From positions 5,953,001 through 6,017,000 of the forward strand of contig NC_134755.1 in the NCBI RefSeq assembly GCF_050436995.1: a DNA stretch of 64,000 nt. The letters run 5' to 3'. The DNA comes from Anticarsia gemmatalis (Eukaryota > Arthropoda > Insecta > Lepidoptera > Erebidae). This document shows positions 25,224 to 37,160 of this stretch, piece by piece (within the stretch, counting starts at the first letter, position 1; every line of letters begins with the position of its first letter). Made by a program: the position numbers and the translations under genes. The notes under the pieces are model-generated. The model was not told the origin of the DNA. It saw only the letters and a program-made list of their open reading frames with translations, and did no database searches.

Positions 25224-27888
25224 ATGCGTTTTGTATTCTTGTTATTTGTACTTTCGTGTTTGTTGTGCGTGTGTGTGTGCTTCGATATGATCGTCGGCGA
25301 TACAGTCCACAGGAAGATGGTCTTCCACCAAAGAGTCAAAGATTTTGCGATACCCTTCAAGAAAAGAATTAAAACGCTTTCGTTTACGGACCCGGAAAAA
25401 AGGATTATAAAAGTGAGCATTTAAAATATTTATTTTTAAATGTAAAATTATTCTAATTTTCTGAATAATTAGTCGTATAAATCATTTATTTTACAATTTG
25501 AGTAGCTTTATTCCATTTAAAAATAATCGATATTTACTTAACCAGGAATATTTGATACTTAACTTGCATTCATTAATAATTTAAAAATACAACAATGATA
25601 ATAGTGACTAATATTAAAAAACAATCAAAATATAAATCAGGCTTAACACGTTTCGCAATTCTAGAACGTGTTCTTTGCAAAAATATTTTTATATATTGCA
25701 CTTTGACCAGTCAACGTCACACCGGTTTACCTTACGTACAATTAACCGCAGAACAATGTGTTAAACGTAAGCAATTTACCAAAATCTGTAGTTTGCAGTT
25801 GTGTGCAAATACAAAGGAATGTTGTTATGTGTGTCAATATTTTCGCTAATATTATACAGATGTGTGCTAGAATGTCGTTACACAATATGTTTTATTGATT
25901 ATATCAGTTTTATTCTAGTTCCAAGGATGATTGACTTAAGCCATGTTACATAATCATGGTTTGTAAATAAAGTAAGATTTATTTTTATGATACATTCCGT
26001 GTTTATTTAAGAAGGTCGTATTTTTAATAAGATTTATATGACTAGTGACATCGTGAGTACCGTTGTGTATTGATTCATCATCATCCACTCGCTGGATGTT
26101 TTTTTTTTATCAATAAGGAAATCTGATCCTATTTTATCTTCCACCGCAGTTCTCGTTGTCTTTCCAGTTGTCACCCGGTTGGACAACTGGGAAGAAAATT
26201 TCCAGTTGTCGCCCCGGGGGACGATCTCAGAGGGAACGACTGAGCATATACCCACGCAAAGGTTTAACAAATAAAACACCAACGGTGGTTTTCATCACCT
26301 CTGCATGATACCACAGTAAAAACACTCTCGGATACCTTCATTATAAACTTTTACATAAATTGCCCGTCACTTTTCTTAATCGTGGCCTGTACTTAATCTC
26401 GTAAATAACATTGTAGATATTATTAAAGTATCAAGTATATTATGTTGACCTACTGCAGGGTTAGGTTCACGACACAAACAGATACTTGAGGGTCATTCAC
26501 TTCGCTAAGAATAGATATCTCAAAACAAATAACGATTTGGAGACAAATTAATAAGCACCAAAGTTACGACTTCATTTCAATTAAACGTGACCTGTAGTAC
26601 AATAATATTTGCTGTTTAGTATCAATTTGGTTGCAGTTTACTACTTGTCTAAATGTCTGAACTATAACTGCTTGATTAGGTTTGTGATGAATTGCAGGGA
26701 ATTGACAATTTTATGTTTCCTAACTCTACAACCGTCAAAGGGTCAAATATCTCGTTCCACTTTCTACATGTGAAGAGGTAATGGGTATCTGCTGAATCGT
26801 TTTAGGGTCCGTTCCCAAATTTTGCATGCAAATCAATCGTGAGTTGGGACTACTTGGGTGTTGGATGAATAAGTAGAGGAAGCATTACAATACTCTTTCC
26901 ATTCTGCCATTCTAAAGAAGAAAACGTTGATTGATGTACAAAGAGCTACTTGAATCAGTCTAGTTCATCCTTCGTAAAGTCCCTGATACTAAAGTTAGTC
27001 ATTTCTATTGCGGGGTTTTCCTTCAAGTTTATTTAATACTGACGTCATATAAAACCTTCTCATCTAGGTTATCGTGACTATTTTCCTCTTATCAAAGCCA
27101 CCTGACTAAGAACACCCTATATTTGTAAAAATCTCATTCCTTACTAAGGAAGAGTTTACACATTCCTATCGAGCAGTTGTAAATAAAATGTTCGGTTCCG
27201 CGTATTCACACCGTGTTAGGAATGCTGAATCTGATAATTGAACCTTATAGGAAGGAATCTACATATAGCACTAATATTTAAAATACCACGTAAAGAAAAC
27301 ATTGGTGATATTTTTATACCACACGTGACATAGAATAGTGCTTTATTTGTTGAATAGCGGCTTCCATTTAAGATTGAATACTTCTTTGGTTGGCTACTTA
27401 CTATTCACATTACGATGAGTCAAGCGACAAAAGCCTAGCCCAACCATTGTTAATTGTTTGATATTGTTAACCGCAGACTTATTACGTAAAATTAAATTAG
27501 TTCCGCATATTTTAAAAATAGAAGCCAGACTAAAACAAAACGGAAGTTTTAATTAAATTTAAATACTGCAGTGCTGAGAACTCATCCGAAAAATAAAGAA
27601 ACTTAAAGATTGCTTTAACAAAACTGCACATAACTGCGGTCTTTATTTTCAAATCTATAGCCGAAAGAAGCAAAGTAGATCGAAAAGAGCATTGACTAAA
27701 CTATTGCTTGTACATGCACACAAAATAACAGATTTTTTCTTTCACAGGGAGTAGCAGTTATCGACAATGACTTCTCCCACGCAAGTGCCAATATAACTGA
27801 AGGTGGAGTGGGCCATTCCTTCGTCACAGTGAGAATGAAGAGTCAGCGGCATCACCCATTGAACTTTGAAGTAGAAATATACGTCTAG
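25224..27888 (+). CDS. MBF2-family secreted protein, copy 2 (exons 25224-25412 and 27748-27888)
   Basis: Seen: exon 1 (63 codons) opens with a signal peptide (MRFVFLLFVLSCLLCVCVC), unusually cysteine-rich from a GTGTGT stretch, and ends before a GTGAGC donor at 25413. The ATG is preferred over the GTG just before it. Exon 2 follows a CTTTCACAG acceptor and encodes 46 codons to TAG at 27886-27888. The intron is 2335 nt, phase 0. The product is 109 residues. Exon 2 has the signature DND...ITEGGVGHSF...VRMKS and ends EVEIYV. A by-eye alignment of the second exons of copies 1 and 2 gives 19 of 46 identical residues. The usual terminal Gly is replaced by Val, and a Gly-Lys-Pro turn by His-His-Pro. 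The conserved intron position shows the two genes are paralogues. Confidence 0.85.
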
Positions 27889-28297
27889 TCAGATATCTGA
27901 AGACCAAGTGCAGTGACTTTATAGCCAGATATAAACTCTTTCGGAACAGAGGCCTGGTAAAACTTCGGTGGGACGTTGCAATCAAAATGTAGACAGCTTT
28001 AAAGTAAAATATAGGACTGATGTCGGTCAAATTGTGTGTGATCATACCCGAAAATATATTCTACCATTCGGTGAATTGTTTTCGAGCTATTTTCATAGAA
28101 TCTGTATATTTCGTCGTAAGATGCTATAGGTATTTAGTTTTAAACCTCGCGGTTAAGAAACCGCGAAGACAAAGAATATAATAAGATTTTTTTTGTAACT
28201 TGTAGTACATTTAAAGAATACTAATAGATATTAATTTAGCAAAATGTATATAGAGACACGAAATAAGTGAATAACCGTACTCTATAACCTATTTAGT

Positions 28298-28303
28298 AAT
28301 AAA
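28298..28303 (+). terminator. Probable poly(A) signal of MBF2 copy 2
   Basis: AATAAA occurs about 410 nt after the stop at 27888, followed by T/A-rich sequence. No stronger hexamer was noticed between the stop and this site. Confidence 0.4.
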
Positions 28304-31300
28304 GTTTATATTTATGTAAGTAAAAGATTAGGGAACTCCTAGACGTATGACTCAGCGACTGGTAGGCTCCGCTAATGTCAAACCAAAGTGGTGTTACCGA
28401 CAGTTACCATAATGTTTCTAGGCTACTCCCATTAGTTTGATAAGTGATATTATGACTAATAGGTCAGTTGAATCATTGTACGATTATCGATTGCATGTTT
28501 GCATGCCCTTAAAAAGTAAGGAAAATATCATTTTGTGTAATTGATGCTAACGAATTAATGAGTCATTTAGGGAAGCGTGTGATATGTGACTTATTTCATA
28601 ACTATTATATGCAATTATGCATGAAATCTAATTAATTCTGGATCATTTTAGAATAGGAAGCGTCGTCTTTCGCAAATGTGTCGGGGTGCATGTTCAAGTA
28701 AAGATATAAAATATTTTTTGAACCTAGTGTCTTCAGAAAATATTGATTAAAATTATATCAGTAAACAGGCGACTGTTATATGTTAATTTGCATCACTAGG
28801 ATTAGTAAAACGATCAGGTTTAAATAAAAAAAGTACTGGTTTGTAATGCGTTGAACGCGTTCTCGAAGTATCAAAGCTACGTGACACATTGAACAATACG
28901 TATTTACGTGTTTGCACTAATTAGATTACATTTTGGATACGTCGTAAGTATAAACAGATAACACAATGGTGTGCACAATATCTCAAATATGTACCAACAG
29001 TAAACAATTCTAATATTGATTCATTCGAGTTGGGACAATAGTAACGTTTCATTTATTTGTCAATGATATTTAGACGAACCTTGTCTAGCTTTAGCTATGC
29101 AATAACTTGACCTGCGATGTTACTATGAACTCTCGATACTGTTCTGGCGCTTTCATATCGAGACATTCGATTTGAAATCAAATATCACCTTGCTATCATA
29201 AGCCACTTCATTTCACCATCTTCTCAATAGTGATTTCTTGCAGTGGTTGGTCTTTTGATACTTTACTGAAATGTTTTTTGTCGATTTATCGGTCTTTATA
29301 ATGATGTCAATATTTTTTAAACTCGATGAAATCAAAGTCGCTTTTAATTCAGTTATTAGAAGAACTGAATTGTATGAATGTTAAAAAAATCTAAAGTTTG
29401 TATTAACTAATTTCAAATATATGTAAATGTTGAAGAATATCTTGTAATTATTATTATTTTGCATGTACTATCTACTACTATGTCTAAAATTAATTTTAGG
29501 GTTGTATAGTAGTCATTATTTTTGATCACAGACCGTTCACACGTTACAGTTAGTCTCAATTTTCGATAACAACTCTATAGCTATAGTCTGACAACTTAGT
29601 AGAGAGCCTTGGCACGCATGATTTATTGATAGTAAAATAAACAATTCCGTGTATGTCCAAAACAAAGTAGCCGCAGCAAAAAGGCAATTTTCCGTTGCAC
29701 CAGTTTCTTGGTCCTAGATTTAGTGTATCTCCGCCACCCGCAAACCTCAGACACAAGGCCCTTTACAAAGTTGTCGGACTTTAGTAGTAGTCGCATTTCT
29801 CAGTGGCCTACTATCTGTCACTATAGAATAGTAACTTGAAAACTGTAATAGTGTGAAGGTTCTGTCGTAATTAATTTAAAATCTAATGTACCAGTACAGT
29901 TAGAAGAATTTACTCAAGATTATTGTTATGACAGCTAGGTTTAGTTAGATCTGTTATCATGTAAGAATATATGTTTCATTAGGATTAAAGTTAACGACAG
30001 AATAAAACTATGTGTAAGACACCGCAGTGTCTGTAAATATGAATAAAGGTAGAAGGTAACTCCCTTGTATAAAAGCTGTACTACAAATATAAACTACTGG
30101 ACTATTTTAGATTCTCATACTTCTTATATCCGTTGGTATAATCAACTATAAGAATAGCTAAACATATTAAATTTTTCGAAACCCTATATTCTGAAGCATA
30201 TATATTATTTCATTCAAATAACATTAAACATTGAATGAGATGTACTCATAAGAAGTTGTAACATAGAGGTTAATTTTTGTTTTTAATATCAAGTTGTAAA
30301 GCTGATTGTACCTATTTTAGTTCGAGCTACTAACTCACTTACATGGCATCACGATAGTTAGCTTGTCACATAAAATTTTGTTCTTGGTCAAATGTCAACA
30401 AAGTGTTAATTTATTTGAAATTCCTACATAATTACATTGAGACATATTCTAACCTAATGTTTGATACATAAGATTTGTACTGAACGAATTTATTCTTAAG
30501 AATGTCATGAATTATTTATAGTTCCTTGAGAGATTGATGAAATCTATGTAACCAATAATAGACAAATATAAGTAAGACCTTCGTTTAATAAATGCAAATC
30601 AATTATATTTTGTGTTTTAATAACATCCCGAATAAGATATTTAAAGATTTATTTGTCGTTTTTTGATAAAACTTGACCAAGTCATCTTATCAGTAAGTTT
30701 CCACCCACTAAAGAAAATATAAAATTCGCTCCCTGTCTGTTTAAAAAGAGCTATGCAAAAACATGATATTATACACTCTAAATAACACATAACTTAACGA
30801 AAATTTCCCAAACAGAAGTCAAATGAATTCCAGAAACTGAAAAAAAAAACAATCAATATTCTATTTCTTTCAAGGTAGAAAAAATAATAATTCCAAATGT
30901 TATTTAAACGATCTTTAAAACAATGATTCATTCAAGTGTCTTGAACAACATGAATGTAAAAGGCATTTAAAATATTCATTATGAGCCGCAAGTTCTATTT
31001 AGGGATTCCCTATAATAACACCTTTTAGTTATAAAACCATGAGCAAATTACAAGGATAAATCGGAATTCCAGTGAATGCCCCTGTTATATTTTCATTCAA
31101 GAATGATAATTAAATATAATTTACCTGTAATTGCTAGTTGTTGTGACAATATACGATACTAAAATATACACTGCTCTCGAATGTAATAACGTTATTTTGT
31201 TTAAAATTAATAGACATCATCATTAGTTAATAACAATTTGCAAGATTTTTCGTGCACGATTTTATTGGATATTTGATTAATATCCAACTATACACGCATA

Positions 31301-34300
31301 ATTAGTTTTATAAAAAGTTAAAATTGACCCAAAAATCATCAAATTATGACAAGTTGATAGGCTGAAAATCAATTTACAATTCATAATAGGCTTTTACAAA
31401 ACATTTAATTTGATTGTCTCCGTGATTGAACAACCGTTACACACAAGTAAACACACACACAGACACACGTGCACGCCCTCAAATACACACGCACACACAC
31501 AGTCACAAACTATATGCTCATGTCCTCATACAGTATTTCCATCACGCACTTTTCGCTCAAATTTTCGTTGATGTTAATTTCACGCCCGTCAATCCTGGAA
31601 TACATTGTCGTATATTGGAAAGCAGAAATTTGGTTTATCATGTGGATTATAGTCACTCGCTTTGCTCAAATTTAATTTAAACGTATATTGAATTGCCTTT
31701 GTTACCCGAAATACATTTACTGGGTATATTGTGGTCGGATTTATTGTATTTTAAATACTGTTCAATTTCGTAGTAACTATTTATGTATTTACAATTGTAT
31801 GTCATATGAGAGAACCTAAATGTTTGTTTAATATAAGAACAACAACAAACAATTATCAAGTTAGGTAATTAATAACTTCCTAGAATAATATTGTTTGAGC
31901 TGTCTTAGGGACACACAAAAATAAATATTACCGCAGCAACTAAGGAGCATACTACTAATGTATACTACTATTTTTTTAAAATAAATTTGTAATCTATATC
32001 CTTGTCTCGTTTTAAAACAGCACAATTTAGAAGCATCGCAGCTTTAGAAACACTAAAGAAACGGTCCCTTTTAAAGGAAACTAGTACAACTTTCAGCAAA
32101 AAGTGGTAGCAGTAGCACAAATGAGGATAGTACACAACATAACGAAGGGGTCACAAACATCTTACAAAAACAACAAGACAAAAAGGAGCAATGTAACCCA
32201 TTTTCCTGCAAACATTTTACAGTCGTTTTACACGAAAGTAGTAATAAAAACGTTAGATATCGCGCTGTGGAAATCCACGAGGACTTATGAAAGGGAAACG
32301 GCTTACGATGGACGCCTCGCTTTTTGTAGAGGCTGCCCCACTAATAAATCAAGGGACCGCAGTGGTCAGCGCTGTAGAACTACCAACTTATATAGAGAAG
32401 GTCGTCTGTACAATTTTGCTGCTCTCTACTAAAAGTAAGCTTTTCAAATGTAGGTTTTGATATCGTGTATTGTAAAGCAGTAATCGTTCGCCTGTCGATA
32501 AATGTAGCATTCTAAATAATTTGCCACGGCATCGTAGTTCCAACAACATTGTGTACAATAAAATTTTAAACTAATAGCTAAGAAATAAGTAGTAAACCTT
32601 ATCGCGAACACTTTACTAGAAATAACTAACTCGTACAATTTATAACGCTGCGTAATGTTCAATCAGTACAATCCTTACAATTGGGCACAGTTCCATGACT
32701 GTATTGTTTCATTACTGTATTGAATCCAGGATTCTAAAGCCATTAGCATTCGCAATCAGAGTTCGTAACAATCCTAATACTATGCTAAAGTTTCCTAGAG
32801 GTTATTCGCTCTATTAACAAATGTTTTGATTTCAGAACCCTTCTAAAGCCATAAATTTCACAGTTTACTTAATAGTTTAAATGTTTTGCTACTAAATTAT
32901 AAACACAGTTGTGTTTGTCAGCCCCAATAAGCTCTTTGTCCTAAAAGTCGAAATAATCCACTTGAAATATTAGGTAATTCTTGTATAGTAAAAACTGTAA
33001 CACGAGTATACATTTAGAGCTCAACAAAAATAAAATAAAGCAGTCTTTTACTGAGAGCCTAAATGGAGGTTTATTTAGGCTTTCAAACAAAGTAGCTTCT
33101 TGGTAAAATTACTTTCAGTTTATGCTCGAGGAACTCGGGCAGAATTTCATCACAATATTTCCACAGGGAAAAAGAATCAACGTTCCACATTCATACATTT
33201 GTAAATAGGCATTACGACAAGGATGGCGCGAAATAAAAAGCGTAGACAACGCCCGGAATATTTACGTTATATGTTTCATCAAAGAGACAAAGCGGATGTT
33301 GGCGCGCGAGGGATAAACAAAAAGGGTAGGGTTTTTGCGGCCCTCCGTTATTAATGTAATAACTGACACTTTGTTTTATGCGAGTTTGTACTTAACTATA
33401 GTTCGTTTGTGGACCGCGATTACTGAGATGCCCGCGCGTTGTGAATTTTAAATAACTAATTTGCAGAAACGCTAAGGTGAGGTAAATTAGTTTGGAGAGT
33501 AGCTGATCATTAAGGTGCTCGGAATTTAGGAGTTTGAGTATTTTCTCTGAGTTGTTACTTGTTACTTTGTTTTTAATGCCTTAATTTGCCGTTGACAATG
33601 TTATAATTTAAGATTTTAATATCCCCGAAACTTTTGGGGCCTGCACTCAACTGTGCAAAACGCTACACAAAAAGATTATTTATTCAGCTAGTTCATGAAA
33701 TAAGCTGACTGTTGGTATTTTCTACGTTTCGATGTAAAACTGCTTTTACGACAGAATACGAGTATTTGGGCTAAAACAAAACAAGCGGCACCGTCACGGA
33801 GAGCTTGCACGTCCGAGACAGGACTTCCCTCCAATCGCAGTCGAACTATCGTCTACGTTCCATATCAGCCGAACGTTCCAAACGTTCAGGAATTTCCAAT
33901 AATACCCTCCCGCCAACATACACTTGCTACCCTACACTCGAAATTTAACAAAAGAAAACATTTTCCCAGAACAATAAGGTCCAAATTGGTTTGTTTTATC
34001 ACAATGTGTACGCAAGTAATACTTTGCTAAAGGACTTTCGCGATACTAAAGGTAAATTCGAAAGAGTTCCCAGCTCTCAAAGCTATGTTGTTACCAGCCT
34101 TACGTACTTCGCGACGGTAAGGTTAAATCGTTGGCAGTTAAAGGAAATTGCTTCAGTAATGGAATTATTTTTCTTAGCACGCTCAGTAAAAAATTGAATT
34201 ATAAGAAATGTGAATAATTTTCATTCTTTTTCTACCAGCAACGGTTAGAACGAGTTTCTGCTAAACAATTACATCGATCCCATTTATAGGAAACGTGTTA

Positions 34301-35067
34301 CTTTATAAAATGACTTTATTCGATTAATTTTCTCGTAATGCTACTTTTTGTATTCCATAATAGGCTGAGCACTTTTCTATTTTAGTTGAACGGCAAGTAA
34401 TTGACTCTATAGATCCCTTGTGGTTTGATTAATAAATGTATCTAATATTCCATAGTTTAAAAATATACGGTAGCAAACTTATTATTAAAACATGAGTTTG
34501 TAGTAACTTCCATAAAAAAACTGTTTACGCTGTCGTGTTGGAGCGGCTTTGTAGAGCTTACAAGTTTTATAAAGACGTTCAAACGAGGGCCGATTGTATT
34601 GAAAGGGAGTCATTAACCTATTTCTTTGTGTTATTTTTAGCCCATTCATTTTGTTATTGAACTGTGCTATCAGTTTGTTGAACTTCCTGTTGTAAAAGAC
34701 TTAGTAATAGGATCGTTTAGCTTAAGTTTTGCTGTGAAATCGATTACGTCGTAGAGAATGAATGATGACATTGTAACCAGATTGTTGATTAATGTAATAA
34801 AATTAATAACCGTCGCTTATCAAAGCTATTAAATAAGCGATAAATCAAAACTATGTGATAGTTCATTATATTTTTATAAAAGTTATCAGACGCTGTACTC
34901 CTACGACTTGGTTTTTATAGAAATAAAGCATTGCTCGTACGACTAACTCAAAATATTTTGTTGACTTTGAGATCTTTTGTCATTTTCATCGTCGTGATGA
35001 TAGGGATGTTTACAAGAATAGTTTAAACTGTTGACATTATTCTGTTGATATAGGTATATATCCTTTT
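28304..35067. other. Stretch without a supported gene
   Basis: AT-rich sequence with chance-length open frames only. A CA-rich microsatellite-like stretch occurs at 31439-31505. A GC-richer patch at about 33780-33950 has no open frame of note. Nothing else could be supported. Confidence 0.5.
31439..31505. repeat. Imperfect CA-rich microsatellite
   Basis: Interrupted CACACA blocks separated by AAGTAA, GACACACGTG and similar units. It produces the His/Thr-rich artefact frames here and is not coding. Confidence 0.8.
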
Positions 35068-35122
35068 ACTTTTAAGATGCACTTTTAAATGCACTCAGCA
35101 TTTAAATGTGCATTTTAAAAGT
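35068..35122. repeat. Near-perfect 25-bp hairpin, 5-nt loop
   Basis: The arm 35068-35092 pairs with 35098-35122 with two mismatches and the loop ACTCA. Each arm itself contains two related TTTTAA-TGC units. It could be a fold-back remnant or a transcribed hairpin; no flanking target duplication was identified. Confidence 0.75.
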
Positions 35123-35814
35123 CATTGTATCGTATATTATATTCCAGTCCAACACAATGCAATATCACAGTTTATTACTAATACACAAAACTTCAAGTCT
35201 CCTATGACAACTAAATGATACACATCACACTCCACTGACATTAACTTATTCCATCTATCCATCTATCATATCAAACTCCCATCGTCTTACAAAACGGTTT
35301 TAATCTACCCATAAAACGTTGACAGGCGTTCGGTGTATTTGAGAAGCTAATTGTGTAAGAGTTGGGGCCATCGATCAATCAGGCTCTGTCAGACTCCGGG
35401 TAGGGACTAATTTGCTCATTTGTTTTGCAGTAAGCCTGGCTTCAACCACTGATAGATGTTTGATTAGACCTGGTTAGTTTGTGTGTGTTGGTTGTTGGGT
35501 AAGATGTATGGGTTTGTGATGGTTGACTGGTACGGTGTTTGGGTTGGTTTGTGAAATTGGGTTAAAGGGTTTTCTTCGAATACAAAAGATCTATTGAATT
35601 CGATTTTACTCGTAGGTTTTAGTTACATTAATAAAACAGTAGGTTGTATTACGTTTAAGATATAAATATTAAGTTTTATTAGAATAATGTTGTAAATATC
35701 ATCTTTTTGAGTAATTTTTGCTGGCGCTTAAATACCTACGGTAAATTAATTTTCTTGCGTTTGTGAGCACAAAAGCAAACGGTAAACCTAGACCTTCTTT
35801 AATAACTTTCAGCA

Positions 35815-36080
35815 CTACAACTTTGAGGCGCCCATAACCAGTTGCGCTCACCGGTCAGTAAACCATCTGTGGGTTAAGCAACCGTTGGTGCGGTCATTCC
35901 ATAGATGGCCGCATAGTGGTAATTGAGCTTGGCGTCTCCGTGCTTCGGAGGGCACGTAAAAAGTCGTTCCGGCTGTTATCTACTAAGATAACAGCCGTTA
36001 AGCCATGTCAAAGGCCTTCGGGCGGCTTAAATAACTTTGACACTAGGTTGACTACTAACCATACGACAAACAAAGAACAA
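35815..36080 (+). mobile_element. 3' end of a non-LTR retrotransposon (RTE-like LINE), fragment
   Basis: The segment is GC-richer than its surroundings and includes a TGCTTCGGAGGGCACGT block, a perfect 11-bp hairpin (35970-35980 with 35987-35997, loop TACTAA) and a GCCATGTCAAAGGCCTTCGG block. This order resembles the conserved 3' region of RTE-type LINEs that I recall from Lepidoptera. No reverse transcriptase frame is present, so it is a 5'-truncated copy. The open frame across it is not a gene. The family assignment rests on memory of consensus sequences. Confidence 0.5.
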
Positions 36081-36743
36081 CAGCACTGCAACGTCCGGAG
36101 AATGGATCATAACATTTGCAGTATCTTAGAAGAAAGGGTATATTTGAATAGACTCACAACAAAAATACATTTCTATGATCGACACATATACCTTTTCGAA
36201 CCGAATAAACGATACTCCAAACAAAAGGCATCACCTTATCATAAAGCAGTTATCGGTATCGATGCACCTATCCCGTACTAAAACACAATGAAACAAAGAC
36301 CAAGTTTATAACTGCAGGGGCCCCGAGGCTGGCAGGCATCAGCCTACAAAATGGCACTCGTAAAATAGTTACAACCGAATAGGGACTGAAGGGAGTTCGC
36401 AATGTATTCATCGAGGAAGGGGTTTACTGTACGGTGTTTGTAATATCGAACGTAAAACGAATTAAGGGTTGGGATTGAAAAATTAAAGGTGAAAGTGTTT
36501 CTAGAACCGTACGGTTAATACGTATCGTCTAATTATTATATATAGTGAATAGAAACATTGAGTTTTAGTAACCTATTTTCCTACTTTAATATTCCAATAA
36601 TTTAATAAAAGTGTGAGTGTTTAAGCTCCACAATCATACTATTGCCTGTTATTAGCCGTTATACCTTTGTCTTTTATTAGAGGGGCAGTAAAAACTACAA
36701 CATTTAGGCTTGTAAAATGTTTGATCCGAATGAAAGGAGCTTG

Positions 36744-36963
36744 TAAAGGTAGCATTCGGTTCTTAGCGACCGCGACGCGCGACCGCGACCCGCGACCGCG
36801 ACCGGGTCGCGCGACCCACTCTGCTCTCTAGCCGCGCCCACCGGTCGCGCGTCGCGGTCGCTAGATTTGTTTAGTACTCCATATAAATCCATACTAAGCA
36901 GTGGGTCGCGCGACCCGGTCGCGGTCGCGGGTCGCGGTCGCTAAGAACCGAATGTTACCTTTA
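36744..36963. mobile_element. GC-rich terminal-inverted-repeat element (MITE), about 220 bp
   Basis: The left arm (36744-36820) and right arm (36900-36963) are inverted copies, starting TAAAGGT and ending ACCTTTA, with a shared CATTCGGTTCTTAGCGACCG block. They differ by one base near the tip and by a 13-nt insertion (a GCGACC-type unit) in the left arm. Within the loop, 36843-36862 is a further perfect 20-nt inverted copy of 36765-36784. Flanking TA could be the target duplication. The arms are built from GCGACC repeats and stand out strongly from the AT-rich surroundings. There is no coding capacity; the superfamily is not clear. Confidence 0.8.
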
Positions 36964-37029
36964 GTGTTCGAATTACTATAAACCCATACATTTAATAATT
37001 TAAGTTTTTTTTGCTTTTCAAATACTACT

Positions 37030-37160
37030 CCCGCATTAAGAATATTGCTCTTGTGGTGCGGGGACTTTTACAAACAAACAAACAACGGACACAAAGTACA
37101 ACCAGACACGAAACACCAGCGGTGGCTTGGCAACCACCTTAACTACCACGCCACGGAGGT
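37030..37160 (-). mobile_element. Degraded SINE-like fragment
   Basis: The plus strand has a run of AAAC units followed by ACGGACACAAAG and CCAGACACGAAACA, then CAGCGGTGGCTTGGCAACC. Read in reverse, this recalls a common lepidopteran SINE whose tRNA-like head is on the right; the middle with the B box appears deleted here. Recognised from memory only. Confidence 0.35.

Noticed and set aside
31426..31680. His/Thr-rich plus-strand frames
   Set aside because: They are translations of the CA microsatellite.
35916..36281. 121-codon plus-strand frame
   Set aside because: It runs across the LINE 3' fragment and beyond, with no reverse transcriptase motifs.
36704..36892. Minus-strand frame across the GC-rich inverted repeat
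   Set aside because: It is explained by the GCGACC repeats of the element (Arg/Asp/Ala-rich artefact).
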